Positions 36,071-48,200 of a stretch of 64,000 bases of DNA are shown piece by piece. Position numbers and translations under genes: made by a program. Each line of letters begins with the position of its first letter. The stretch's first letter is position 1. The notes under the pieces were generated by a model. That model was not told the DNA's origin and searched no databases. It was given only the letters and a program-made list of their open reading frames with translations. The DNA is taken from NCBI GenBank assembly GCA_037952775.1, contig JBANAY010000001.1, positions 3,472,001 through 3,536,000 of the forward strand, given 5' to 3'. The stretch comes from Clonostachys chloroleuca (lineage: Eukaryota; Ascomycota; Sordariomycetes; Hypocreales; Bionectriaceae).

Positions 36071-37663
36071 GGGTTCCAAGATACCGCCTAGCTGTATAGT
36101 CTCGCTTCCCAATGCCCTCCTTTTGATCTGCACTTCTGAGGAGGGTGGCTGAAAAATTCCCAAGATTCGGCTCTTGTTCAAAATCGAAGCTATGAGTCGG
36201 GTCGCGATCAGGCAGGTCGGTGCAAGGTGCAGGTGTACGCAACTGAAGTATGTGCGCCCCAGCACATTAGGGGATTCGCAGTACCCAATTTAGGGATTCC
36301 GGAGATATGAATTACTAAATAGTCGTTTCTGAAGCTCAAGAGCCCGTCTGGTGAGGTGTTTCATCGGAAGTGAAGCGACGCCATACATCATACTATCACA
36401 CTTCAGATTGGGACGCTGAGGTGGCACGTGCACGTTATCGATAACCCCACGTCTACATGCTACGTAAGAGAGCACCTTAGTAATGCATATTGCTCTAGGT
36501 TAGTGTAAACTGGAGGGCTTAACCTTACCCATCGGCAGGTGCTCGCTCCAGCGGTATCACCCCTGCCACAGTGGCTGGCCTCGGCGAGGATGGAGAAACA
36601 GCCAGGCGAGAACCCTCGGATGGAAATCCCCTAGACTCTAGAGAAGGAAATTAATCCGGCATTGTGATTTATCTTGCCATCCAGATGACTGGAATGATCT
36701 TCAATGGCCCCCACATTGTCAGGCGTTCCAATTTTTTTTTTCCGTTTCTTGAAAAGTCTGTTAAACATGCCCCGTCAGTAGTCTTACCAGCTGTCCAATG
36801 ACAACTTGCACATCGGCTCTTCCAGAACAACCATGACCCTCAATGGACACTCGGCCAGTGGATCCAGAACCTGAAGATGGGTGTTCTGGGTCTGGAGAGC
36901 CAAATAACCCAAATGACGTGATCACAATAGTGGTTATTAAAAGGGAATTGCTGCTATTGTTTCAATTGCCAGCCACTCACACGCTCTGAAAACCGGGCCA
37001 GGCCGCACTCGACTGACGACCTGGAACGCAAGCTCGCTCCAGACGTCTGGGAGCAGGTGTGCAAGGCTACAACAAGAGGCTGAAGCCGGCCCTCACAGAA
37101 ATGTGAAGAAATATTGTCCAGTCCTGTATAATTCTCTGCTCATATAAAGACGATTATAGATGTTATCTTCTTTATTCATTTATTTCGTTCGTAGAAAAAA
37201 TCAAGATATTTGCAACAGAACCAGTGAACATTGATGAGCAGTATTTCGACAGTAAGGCTGTCTACTAAGCCTAATGTGAACCGAAATCCGCTCACTAAGC
37301 CTATAATGTCATTAGATCACACAGAAACTGCTATCTTCTTCTAATTTGTTGCATTGAGGTGGGCAGCGAGAGCGAATTAGCGGTTATCGCTGCACGTATT
37401 TCTAGTAGACGAGTTACCAGTGCAGTTCGGTGAGTGCGAACAGTGAGAGAGGCAGGGATTGATAAGTGGGATACAACGACTAACTTAGCACACCTCATGA
37501 TCATCGAGGTCCCCGAATTAGGATTGGAAGGATCTGCCCAAAAACATCGAACAGTGACATTACCCTCCCTGTCTCTCTCCCGCAAGAAACTTCACAGCGA
37601 CGATCCCCAACTTCGTTCTTGCCTGATGCCACTGCTGCACCCCCCAGCAATGGGCCGCAGACC
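36071..37663. other. Divergent promoter region, VID28 / PHO80-type cyclin
   Basis: This 1.6 kb lies between two divergently transcribed genes. An AT-rich stretch at about 37,100-37,330 contains two near-copies of CACTAAGCCTA-like sequence (around 37265 and 37292). No coding sequence is supported. Confidence 0.5.
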
Positions 37664-38822
37664 ATGTTGACATCTCCCGTCATCATCAACTCCGCCAGCG
37701 CCTCGCCGACCAGCTTTCGCTATGCGCCAGCACCTGCCGTTTCGACGGTACCAGGTCCGAACCAGCGCCGGTCATCCTCGCGACCAACGCTGGCTGCTAC
37801 CCCTGCCATGACTTCGCCGGCTTCTCTGCGCACCAAGCGCACTGGTCCTGCGTCCCCCGCCGAGTCACAGACAATGGCCAGCCACCACGACTTGAGATCG
37901 TCAGGATCACAAAGTGTCCCGAAAGCCAACCTGTCGACAACGCCCGGCGTTCAACCTCAGCCTCAGGAACCAACGGCCACGCCTCCCAACCCACCCCCCA
38001 CAGTGTCCTCGGCCTCGCGGGACGCCCAACTTCAGAGTCTCTCATCGCCAAATAAACGTCGCGGGTCTCCGAGCCGAAACACGAGCCCAAGCACTACCCA
38101 GTCCGAGCAGCCGACTCTAACAGATGGCAGCCCAGCATCTTCGTCAACCAAGCGAGCAAAGTCCCAGGCCCCTCCTCCAAAGACCCTCCCTCGCCAGTAC
38201 GAATTTTGCGCAGTCGAAGACATGGTTGAATTAATAGCCCATATGCTGGGGGAACTAATCACAACCAACGATGCAATAAGAATATCCGAGGGCGGCCTAA
38301 CGAGGTTTCATTCCAGGTAATTACTGTTGATCGATCCGATCCTACTCGTTGTTGAATCTAATTGCGCTCTTAAGGACTGCTCCGGGAATATCAGTACGAG
38401 ATTACTTGCACCGACTTGCGAGGCACGCCACCCTCACACCACCATTATTATTGGCTATGGTCTATTACATCGACCGCCTATGCGCCATGTACAACGACTT
38501 TACGATAAATACACTCACCGTGCATCGCTTTCTTATCACAGCAGCTACTGTGGCCGCAAAGGGCCTGTCTGATTCTTTCTGGAATAACACTACCTATGCT
38601 AGGGTTGGCGGTATTCGGTTAGCAGAACTCAGCCGCCTTGAGCTGGAATTTCTTCATCGAGTGGACTGGAAAATAGTTCCAAACCCGGAGGTTCTGGTTG
38701 CCTATTATAAAGGACTAATTGAACGGACACCGGGCTACATCCTCGAGCCCGGTGACGATTCGGAGGAAGAGTCAGAAGAGGCCAGTTCCAGCGGCGACGA
38801 GTTAGGGGAAGGAACTGGTTAA
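37664..38822 (+). CDS. PHO80: Pho80-type cyclin (PREG-like)
   Basis: Exons 37664-38316 and 38375-38822, with a 58-nt intron, join to 366 codons. The join gives LTRFHSR-TAPGISVRDYLH, which fits the family. The N-terminal 180 residues are Ser/Pro/Thr-rich and probably disordered. The cyclin box follows, with YEFCAVEDMVELIAHMLGEL, LARHATLTPPLLLAMVYYID, TVHRFLITAATVAAKGLSDS and FWNNTTYARVGGI, then LELEFLHRVDWKIVPNPE. The C-terminus is acidic. Pho80-type cyclins bind a Pho85-type kinase and, in phosphate-rich cells, keep the phosphate-starvation transcription factor out of the nucleus; in Neurospora the equivalent is PREG. A different Pcl-subgroup member is possible. The ATG at 37664 is the first in frame; the 15 codons before it are also open but begin with TTG, so an upstream coding exon cannot be ruled out. 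Confidence 0.88.
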
Positions 38823-39298
38823 ACTCACCATATTAATTCATTAGAACCTGTCTGTTTACGCTCATACATGCCAACAACGAGAAAGAACATCCTGTGGCCG
38901 ACTGCGACGGCCGAGAAAGAAAAAGACTACGGAAAAGACTACGGTTTCGGGGCGGCTCTTTGTATCATTGCATCTTCTACAAGCGGCGTACGGATTTATC
39001 TCTAGGTTTTTCTTGGTTCTGGGTGTATCGGTTGGATGAGAGCTTTTGGATTTTAATAGAAGGGGGCGAGGAGGGGAACTGGAGCATAGCACGGGAACGG
39101 TATCATTACATCGTCAATATATACACATACACATTCCAAACACAATATTCACAGGCATCCGAACAAAGACCAAGGCTGGACGAAAATTATTAGCCGATGT
39201 TTTTCCGAGCGTGGACCTCAACCGCTACCTCAGTAAGCTACAGAGGACAGAGCTCATGACTACTCTCAACATCGGAGAAGGGTACGAGGAGCGCAACA
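38823..39298. other. Intergenic region, PHO80-type cyclin / EMC10
   Basis: This 476-base spacer between two genes on the same strand has short purine-rich stretches and an AT-rich segment near 39,100-39,140. No further feature was recognised. Confidence 0.5.
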
Positions 39299-39924
39299 AT
39301 GCATTTCGCACCGATATTAACGGCCCTCCTTTCCGCCGCTTTGGCTGCTGCCCAGCCGCGATCTGTGCAGGTGTACATCCACCCTATTTCGTCGTCAAGC
39401 AAACCTGCGCCCCTTGCTGAGATCGCCTACGACACGGCCGCATTGTCTACGTCCGCTTCCGTCATCTCGTACGAAGCACCTGAGCTTCCCGAATCATCCG
39501 ACCTCATTCGCATTGGCATATACGACACGAAATCTTCACAATGGATCTCGGGAACGACTGTCGCATCGACTGAGAACTTCAGCAAGGGATATGCGCCACA
39601 CTTCGTACTATCGGTAGATTCCCGTGGCGAGGTTATCAGCACAGCGCTGAAGGGCGTGAGAATCGACGCTGGGCAAACAAGAGACTTTGGTCCTCAGGCT
39701 ACGTTGCTGGTGGAATCAAAGGGCAAGCAACCCGAGCTGAACAAGCCCGTTGTTCTCTCGCCTGAGGGCAAGAAGGTAGAAGAAGAGGAGAAGTCGTTCT
39801 TCCAGAAGTTTGTGCCACCCCCCAAACATACTCTGTTACTGGTTTACTGACAACATGCAGGTACTGGTGGATGATTGGCATTGCCGTGTTTGTCTTGATG
39901 GGCAGCGGCGGAGCAGAGAAATAG
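39299..39924 (+). CDS. EMC10: ER membrane protein complex subunit 10
   Basis: Exons 39299-39807 and 39861-39924, with a 53-nt intron, join to 190 codons. A signal peptide is evident (MHFAPILTALLSAALAAAQP). The lumenal domain has VQVYIHPISSSSKPAPLAEI, SSDLIRIGIYDTKSSQWISG and KGYAPHFVLSVDSRGEVIST, the conserved EMC10 pattern. Splicing through the donor GTTTGT gives FFQKYWWMIGIAVFVLMGSG. That supplies the C-terminal transmembrane helix, which the unspliced frame would lose. EMC10 is a subunit of the ER membrane complex, which inserts tail-anchored and multipass proteins. The length matches the fungal family. The short intron removes an in-frame stop. Confidence 0.9.
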
Positions 39925-40531
39925 ACCACAGGAATAGATTCATGATGTTATGCAAACGAGCTCGTCAATCCACAGGTCTCGCCAACCAAAGTCTCGCCCA
40001 CCAAAATGATAAAATCCCACTGAGTAGTGACTTCTCATCTTGCTAACTAACATGTCTCAAAATAATTGTAAACAAAACATCGGAGACCAGCTTCGAGGTG
40101 ACTTAGGGACTAGTTTCACAAGCGAGACAACCTCGTACAGCTGAACGAATAGCTTCCAAAGCCATCAGATTGTCCCACAGCACCCATTCTCCATCAGCCA
40201 GATCTCCCAACAGAAGTGCCGCTCCACGTGACTTGGCGTGGCCAATCCTTATATAATCACCCAGGATGTGAGAAGCGCGCTAAGCTACTGTGGGACTAGA
40301 TCCGTTGCTCAGTGAAAGTGCGTGAATGTTGCATGCACCTGCATAAAGCTGGCCGTAGGCGCAAAAGTGGGTGGTTCACTCGAGGTTCATTTTCCTCATT
40401 GGCTTCCATTACTTTCAGTATTTCGGTCTCACCTGCAATTCCACGCTCTGCCTAGCCTTTCCATCTTCACCTTTCACACTTCACTCCAAACTTGAAAGAC
40501 AACCAAGCCCAAGAGCTTCCCAATTCCGAAG
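39925..40531. other. Intergenic region, EMC10 / CHZ1
   Basis: This 607-base spacer ends in a pyrimidine-rich leader (40,380-40,500) before the CHZ1 start. I see no other feature. Confidence 0.5.
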
Positions 40532-41000
40532 ATGTCTGGCACTGAAGCTACTCTCCCCAAGAACTCCACCGAGGAGTCCGCCTCCGCTCTTGAGAGCAAG
40601 GGCAAGGGCAAGGCTGTCGTTGGAAACGTCCATGACGACGATGTCATGGATGAGGATGACGACGACGATGATGACGAGGAGGACGACAATGAGGACGTGA
40701 GTTGCTGCACAGATTTTTCCTTTTCAGTACCCCGAGCTAACAAGACTTTTTAGGAGCCTGAGGGTGGTAAGTCACTTGATATTTCATGAATCCAGAGAGG
40801 AACCCCTGCTAACAAGCGCAGCCATTGATGAGGACGGCCTGGAGGAGATTGACACAAACAACATTGTCGAGGGTGGTCGCCGCACTCGCGGTCAGGTCAT
40901 CGACTTCGCCAAGGCTGCTGAGGAGAACCCAGCCGATGAGGATGAGGACGATGAGGACGATGACTTCCAGCCTGAGGAGGACACCAACATGTCCGGCTAA
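40532..41000 (+). CDS. CHZ1: Histone H2A.Z-H2B chaperone Chz1
   Basis: Three exons, 40532-40696, 40754-40766 and 40822-41000, join to 118 codons. The middle exon has only 13 nt and encodes EPEG plus the first base of the next codon. Both introns (57 and 55 nt) have consensus donors (GTGAGT, GTAAGT) and AG acceptors. The protein is highly acidic, with a run of Asp around residues 36-55 and another acidic C-terminal block. Between them is the CHZ motif LEEIDTNNIVEGGRRTRG, continuing QVIDFAKAA. In yeast, Chz1 binds H2A.Z-H2B dimers through this motif and delivers them to the SWR1 remodeller in the nucleus. The length is usual for the family. The start is the first ATG after a pyrimidine-rich leader. 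Confidence 0.93.
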
Positions 41001-43000
41001 AAGATTCATCTCCATGAATTGAAAAGACGCGAGGACTCGGGTGCGTTTTTGGTTCTCATGTAATTTCAAAAGCTATGGCATGAGCTCACGGCACCTCTTT
41101 CGAGTATTGATCACGTTTGCGTTGATCATATGGGGTTGGTGTGTCAGCAAGTCAATCAGGCTTTGGGACGGTACTTCTAATTAGCCCAGTCGTACTCTAC
41201 ACCAGGATCAGATAAACAAAATGATGAATCTCGATCGACGTCCACGCTTTTATGGTTGTGTTGTTTGTGATGAGCCTCGTTTCTTAGCTACCTACCCTAC
41301 ACTTAACCTGTTTACCGCCCTTTCGCTCGTGATCCATCACATTCCGTGCTCCCTTTCGTTCGACCTGACATTTTGGGAAGAGCGTTTACGCTAACCAAAC
41401 TATTGATTAGTTTGATGTAGTGTTGTAGTATTACTATCCACTTGAACGTGTAAAGGTGCTGATTTTGGGAGTGACAGAATAAAGCCCCAGAAGAAGCAAG
41501 GGGATACTTACCCGCGAGTAAGACACAACAGCTCACACGCCAAACCATTCTACGTAGCTGCGCATGGTGCCAAACCGTAGTACGCACGGAGTGCTTCCAG
41601 TCAAGACTATAGGTTCCTACAGAGGAATTTCTGTGACTGATCATGCTAACGCATAGAGAACAACCAGTAACCATCAATCCAGATGATCCTTCGCAAGAAA
41701 TGGAAGGGGAAACGGAGAGCAGTATTTCCTTGGAAGCTCAGAATAAATGCCATCCACTGTCTGCATGGTTGCCTACCACCAATGGATAATAACCGGGTGG
41801 ACAGTAATGCCAACCAACGCAGCAGATGGTGTTTTGATATGTCACTTTTGATGCAACCCCTCGCTCTTCCCTATCCACTACATTCAGTAACATGGATTTC
41901 AACTCAGCTGAGGCCGAAGTGTATCAGAAGCCGGTTTTGCTACGCTTATTTAGAGGCAAGTTCAAACCTTCTTAGATCGTATTGAGGCAGATAGGTTGGT
42001 TTAGTAGCCCAAACTCATCACTATCAACATCGTGCTCACTATAACCTGTATGTGACGAAATATAGATCAAGGCTCAGTTTGGAGGAGATCCCACTTCCAT
42101 AAGCTTTCGTGGATACAAATCAATTCACCATGGCCAAATAGACCAATCATTTGATAAGTCTACCTACCTTTGGATCTGGGATCAAGTTTGCGCCATGAAG
42201 GTAGCCATCGGTACGATAGTATCTTAGCAAGTAAAATTCTGGACCTGCAGACGGACCGGGAGCGTAAAGCCGAGAATACGATCATGCTCCTCTGCTTTAC
42301 TACTGGACCAGCGCAATGACGATGAGGGACGCTATGATGAAGATGATTGAAAATTTTACCCAGTCCAGGGGCAATAGGAGAATACCTTCCACACCCAAGG
42401 AAATGAAAGCCCCACCACCATACGCGCTGCATCGAACGCCCAGCGATTGTAAACGAGTCTACGTGGTAATAGATCGGAAGCTTCAAGGTCATTCAAAATA
42501 ATCCATTGTCTGGGTGTGGCTGGCTCTGCCCAGTACTAGGTGCTATCCCTTGGTCTGCCGTCCCCTATCGATTTAGGTTTGCCTGAGCCGTTCGTCTACT
42601 AAGCTCATTGAGCCCGGTTATTAGTTGGTGCGGGCACTGGCAAATCTCAACATTGAGCAAAAGAGAAACGGATCGATGGTGCCGAGGCAGCTCCATTGGT
42701 TGAGCCGCAAAATTTCCGCCGACGAGTAAAATGAGGTTTAGAGATCGCGAACATAATATAAGCAGCGACTTCGTTGGCTTGTCAAGGCGAATTGGCAGGG
42801 GCGGGTACGTACCAGAAAGTGCCCGGCCGATAAGCCTCCCCCGGAGCCCCCCAAAAATTTAGTGACCACATCGCCTTGTATCTTGTAAAAGCCAAAACAA
42901 ACAGTGCTGCGTCAACCTTTCCAGCGTGAGCGTCTTGTCGTCTTTTTTTGACATTGTATCGGCCAAGAATACTGTCGCATCACCACTCAGAGAAAGAAAC
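41001..43000. other. 2 kb intergenic region, CHZ1 / BET1
   Basis: No gene is supported. The open frames present (121 codons at 41312 on the minus strand, 100 at 41683, 110 at 42160 on the minus strand) overlap and lack motifs. The last 250 bases are likely promoter and leader of the next gene. Confidence 0.5.
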
Positions 43001-43649
43001 ATGTCGCAAAGGTTCGTTACGCCCTGCTAAGCCAAGCCCCTCGAGCGCTTCATGACGTCTCTCTCGGCTTTAAGACTGACAGCGCATCTCCCTCAGATTC
43101 GGCACCTCGTCACTTCACCAGCGCGACCCTCGAAGCGCACTATTTGCTGGATACACAGGCGACCATTCAGGGCGGAATACGCCCACCAGCCCGAGCAGTG
43201 GCTATGGATATCCGGGATCGGGCAGCCACCTCGGGGTAGACAACAGGGCGGGTTATCGACCGGCTACGCCCAACAGAAAAGGGCAATACAGCGATGCCGT
43301 CCTAAACGAGCTGGAGAGCCAGAATGACGACCAAGTATCTGGAATCCTGGGCAAGGTTAGGGTGCTGAAAGATGTGAGTGGCCCTGTCCTCGATCGGTAT
43401 CTCCCTGGAGCGCAGTGGACGGTTTCTAATCAGGGTGAATAGATGACCTCGGCCATCGGTGATGAGATCCGCGAGTCGTCTGCGCTGGCAGACAAGATGA
43501 ACGACACCTTTGACCAGACCCGGGTACGACTTCGAGGAACGATGAACCGGATGCTGCTGATGGCACAGAGGTCAGGCATCCCCTGGAAAGTCTGGCTGTT
43601 GTTCTTCTCCGCCGTCATCATGTTGTTCATTTACGTCTGGCTGTTCTGA
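43001..43649 (+). CDS. BET1: SNARE protein Bet1 (ER-Golgi Qc-SNARE)
   Basis: Exons 43001-43011, 43097-43373 and 43443-43649 join to 164 codons, with introns of 85 and 69 nt. The first coding exon is only 11 nt (MSQ plus two bases), and the join gives MSQRFGTSSLHQRDPRSALF. The N-terminal part is rich in Gly, Ser, Tyr and Pro. The SNARE helix follows (LNELESQNDDQVSGILGKVR, VLKDMTSAIGDEIRESSALA, DKMNDTFDQTRVRLRGTMNR). A C-terminal tail anchor ends the protein (WLLFFSAVIMLFIYVWLF). Bet1 pairs with Sed5, Bos1 and Sec22 to fuse ER-derived vesicles at the cis-Golgi. The related Sft1 is a weaker alternative. The short first exon is inferred from frame, a CTGAC branch-like motif and the CAG acceptor; the ATG context is otherwise clear. 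Confidence 0.88.
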
Positions 43650-44086
43650 AAGACGTCATCTGAGATGTCGACGCAGGATGAGCACGGAATACGCCAAATG
43701 ACCTATATTTTCTTATATTGCGGGACATCGAGTCTGGGAGTCTGGGTCGATAAAAAAGTTTTAGAATCCCGATAGCAATGGGGCCGGCGGATGTTTCGAC
43801 GATGTTGCATTCATGAACGGAGTTTTGGGGACCTGCGAAGATTTCATTGTGCATATGGCGAGGCGGGGGATAGGAAGGGCCTGTCGTCGTCCTCTCCTTG
43901 TTGATTTTTTTGGGATATGCGGAACCACATCGGGCATGTGAAGTACATTGGTTACTACTGTTGTAATTATTGGACGCATGGTTATTTCATGCATCATAAA
44001 TTTCTCTTCATGACCCGTCGTCTAATCATGATAGGTGACGCTATGTAATGCAAAAAGCAACTGTTTCTTCATATCCTTGGCCATTC
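43650..44086. other. Convergent intergenic region, BET1 / APC15
   Basis: These 437 bases lie between converging stop codons and look like paired 3' UTRs; nothing else was recognised. Confidence 0.55.
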
Positions 44087-45233
44087 TCATTGCCGCGATC
44101 GTCGGCCCTGTGCGGGACTGCTATCCATAAAGCTGCTGCCATCTTGCGAGAGGAGAGCAGAGAACTCCATGCTACCACGCGGAGCGAACTGACGGCCGTG
44201 GCTACGGCTATGGTGAGTGGGTGACTGAGGCGGGCCCATAGGTGTTACGCGAGGACCAAAAGAATCCCCTTCGGCATCATCATCCCCATAGCCATCGTCG
44301 CTCAGTTGGCTTCTGTCGCTGCTGCTGAGTTCGGCCTCGGAGTCGGTATGTTCATACCCGCCACTTTCCGCCTCCGGAATGTCGTCGTCCAAGTCGGCGT
44401 CCATATCGATGCCCCCGTCATCCTCAATCCCATCGTGGGCGAAATCAGTCTCGTCTAGTATGTGTTCCTGATACTCCTCTTCGAGCTCCTCCTCTCCGCC
44501 ATACATATCCTCGCCATCGGTGCCACCTCGAGCAATGGCTTCTCGAAACGCATCGTCAGTCATCCGCATCCGGGCTGCCATGAGGTCGTTCTGTCGTTCC
44601 TCCCGGACAGCTTCTTCATCATCGGTGTTGTCTTCGTATTCCTCCTCAGCCTCGTCGCCTTCCTCCTCATCCTCATCGCTATCACCGCCCATAAAGAAGT
44701 CGTCCCCTGCGTCTGGAATCTCGTCATCGAGGTCTTGCGCGCCGTCGAGTTGCACGTCATCCATCTCACCCTCTGCCATCCCAGCAGCCTCAGCCTCTGC
44801 GTCGGCTAGCTCCTGGGCGAGCTGCTCGCGCCGGAGTGCCTCCTGGTGTTCCTCCTGCTCGCGCTTCTCCTCACGCATTTGATGCAATGTTTTGGGTACA
44901 CCGGGAGGCTTCAGCCAGTGGCTGCCGAAATTCGAGACATTGTGCTTGCGCCGTGATATGATGAACTCATCTGTAGCTAGTCGATGCAGAGCAGTGCGCT
45001 CGATGAGCTGCCCTCGTTGGCGCGATGGGTTTGTGCCATTGTTGTGGTTGTTCCCCTCTTGAGGGGCGCTCTCAGTTATGACAGCATGGGTGGGATTTCT
45101 GGATGGAGTATACCACAGAGAATGGATCTTGGAGAAGCAGGCGAATTAGAGGAACAGGAACCGGATATGCACCTGGAGATTCGAAGGAGTGACTCACATC
45201 TCGTGGTGTCAAATCTGGGAGCGTTGAAAACAT
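44087..45233 (-). CDS. APC15: Anaphase-promoting complex subunit Apc15
   Basis: Exons 45233-45198 (36 nt) and 45127-44087, with a 70-nt intron, join to 358 codons. The first exon encodes exactly MFSTLPDLTPRD. The join to IHSLWYTPSRNP restores the conserved Apc15 N-terminus, which is the basis for the call. RRKHNVSNFGSHWLKPPGVP and a Glu/Arg-rich helix (MREEKREQEEHQEALRREQL) follow. The rest is a long acidic, disordered region, with FREAIARGGTDGEDMYGGEE in its middle. Apc15 is a small subunit of the anaphase-promoting complex that helps turn over the mitotic checkpoint complex. The protein is longer than the animal version because of the acidic tail, as in other filamentous fungi. Exon 1 lies directly after a short leader, and the donor is a consensus GTGAGT. 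Confidence 0.85.
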
Positions 45234-48200
45234 CTTTGAAGTTCTGGGCGATTGGACCCTGGAGCAAAGCTCAGCCGAGTCCGTGTCGTCGCGCGTCAAC
45301 AAAGGCGGGTTGCAATTATCATGGGTAGGCGCGATAGGCGCGGGCCGCGGCTTCTAAGCGCGAGCCAAGACCATCTTGGGGAAAAGCGGGCCTCCCATGA
45401 CAGAAATGGCATGAGCTCACAGAACACAAAGCAGCACAGTGGTAGGGTAGAGAGTCTGCAGCAAGGGAAGATGCAGCAAATCCTTGTCGGGATGTTTTGG
45501 GCAGAACGTTAGACCAACCCCCAGAGACGATTGGATCGTGCCAGATCAAGGGATCAAGTAACGTAACAAAACACCCCAGAAATGTCATCACCGGTGACGA
45601 AAGCACCGTTAGAAATTCGAACCAGTGTTACGGAAAACGGATGAATTCCTACAATAGCCTGGGCGGTGAAGTACACCGCTGGTCCGAGCCAAGCCGTATA
45701 ATTAATATCGAACTCAGCCAATTTCAGAATCACGGTACTCTTGAGTTTTCGTGAGGTAATTGGAAACGTTTCATCTGCAAACCGTTGTTGATTGCCACGC
45801 CAATTTTAATGCAGACGGTGCCGCGTTGGCAGCATTGGCAGCATCGGAATTATTCGGAAGCGTAGGATGGTCTACTGTTATGGTAAGACAAATTGCATGG
45901 GGTTAGGAGGGTCCGCCTCTTGCAGAAGTCCAGACTCGCTGTCGCCGTTCCGTTCTGTTCCGCTGGCTAGCCTTTCCCCATTCTGCAGGCACTCCGCATG
46001 AAAGGTGTTGAGACAAGTCGGTATTGCTCGGCGAGCTGGGAACGTCAGCAGCTCTGTAACCGACATCGGCGGTAGGAGGAAACGAATATTATTTTCCTGG
46101 GCGGAGGGAGGCTCCCATGCAGCGGCTCCCTGCTCTGACCACGTCCGCTAGTGAGAAGCGAGGCGACCACACGATAGATGCAGAATCACGCTGTCCGGTT
46201 TATGGAGAGGCGTTCAGATTACACCGGCCGTATTTGTAGTCCAGTAGGTGTGAAGGGCAAGCTCTTTAGATGCAACGTATTAGGTATGACAATGGTGGCG
46301 TCCGTCTTACACTTACATACCTACACCAGCTTCGCACGGAGCATGTGAAAATGGATATGGCAGAATATCTCCCCTCGTGGGATGAATGACCTCACCCCAC
46401 ACTCCTCCAGGTTTGTCCGCCCGTGTCAAGCAAGGACCACCACGTTTTCACACCATCCGTAGCACCATATATGCGCACTGGTAGCATGATGACCACGGGG
46501 CTACAAGGCACCTACGCTGCGTATATGATGATGCCTGCGCATGCCACGTAAATGCTACCTGCCCGATGTTGATGGTCTCGTTTTCTCTTCCTTTTCCTCT
46601 TAGCTCGCAGTCTGCATTCGGTGGAGGTAGCATCGGCAGTTTTATTAGATGCGCATCGTCGTGCATGGTGGGGTTGGGGTTCCACAGACGCTACTGCAAG
46701 ATTTTAGTGCTGAGATTTAGCCATCCGAGATGGTTGGTCTCAGATAAGGATCTCTGGATTGCGCTGCTGTGATTGGTCAGATAGGGGTATTTTTTTTACG
46801 TCGATTCTTTTGACAATATCAAAGTGCTTGGTTGGCGTTTCTGGGTCTGGGCAACGAGATCGCGCTAGCCGAAGCAACGGAGCCTCCAGGGAAATGCTAG
46901 GATGCAAACGCTGAGGCTAGCCTGTCCGAGATGGTATTGTCACTGGCGGGGTCGCCCTATCCAGTAGATTTGGTAGGGGTTCTGAGCGTTCTTCCCACTC
47001 CTTGACGCTGAGGGCGATGGCGGACCAGAGACACCCTCACATATTACAGTGATTGCAAATCTGGGGCGAAGGAAGCATACATGTGCAGACAGCCCTGGCC
47101 TGGGAAACTCCGAACCCTTTGAGTTCGCTCCTGCAAAGGCCGGCAATGCTTTGAGAAAGAGAAACCCCCATTTTATTTTGGCCATTCGGAGAGGGACTAC
47201 CATTCGAACCACTATGTGCATGAGATGTCGTCTCTCATTACTCTTGTTGTTTACCCAAAGAACCCCCTGTTCCCCCAGGGCTGGTTCGGGGTCGCGGCAA
47301 CATCGGCCGAACAGGCATTGAAATTGAGAGGTGCTGATTGGTGCTAGTAGAGGCCAAGCCAGTGCTGCCCATGTGCTTCTGACGTCTTGGGCTTGAGTTT
47401 GGGGGCCTCCCCTGCTCATGGCCTGCACCTAGTTTTGGGGTCTGACCTTATTTGGTTCCAGCCCATTTTCCCGTCGCTGGCGCGCTTTGCGTGAACCCAA
47501 CTCTTTCGGCCGTTCTTAGCCCTCTCCAATGATCCCGGTGGTAGGGAAGCCGCGCGAGACCTGGCATGCGGGTGCGAGTCATCGCCTCGGGGTTGCGAGG
47601 GGTGAGGCAGGTCAAGCTCGCGGACAACCCTCGGAATTACAGACATGCCGGCTGAAATTGGCAAAGCGCAGCTAGAGGAGGAGCTCCGACGAGGGATGTT
47701 AACGGTTTCGCTGCCAACTTCCTAAAATTCCCAATATTAGCCAAGTGCGAATGTGTTTCTCTGACCAAGCCCACTTGATTGCGCATCCATCAGCCCTCAG
47801 CTGGAGCTGCACAGCTGGTCGCCTTCAGGAGGGGTAGAAGGAGTTTCGGACTAGCCATGGCGAGATCGACAAGCCTGCGCTACAGTGGCAACAGGCCATT
47901 CATGCTTGGTGAGTCGGACTGATGGATCCCCAGCTGGGCATAGGTAGGCAGCCATCTCTGCGAGCCACCCCAAACTCAGTGGCAGTTAGATCGTGGGCAA
48001 AACGAGGTGTAATATAAAAAAGTACGTATCACATCCCCGGTGTGGAATTTATTTGGGCCTCGCTAGAACAAAGCGGATGTACCTGGCAATACCTGCTGCA
48101 GATCCAGGTCGCTTGTCTCGGGACCTTGGTAGAATTACGCACGTTGGGGTGGCATTGCTGTCGGCCTGGTTGGGTGGAGGCTCCCGTTGAATGGAACAGA

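Noticed and set aside
45590..45640. GGTTCGAAT sequence on the minus strand resembling a tRNA T-arm
   Set aside because: No A-box or pairing acceptor stem at the expected distance.
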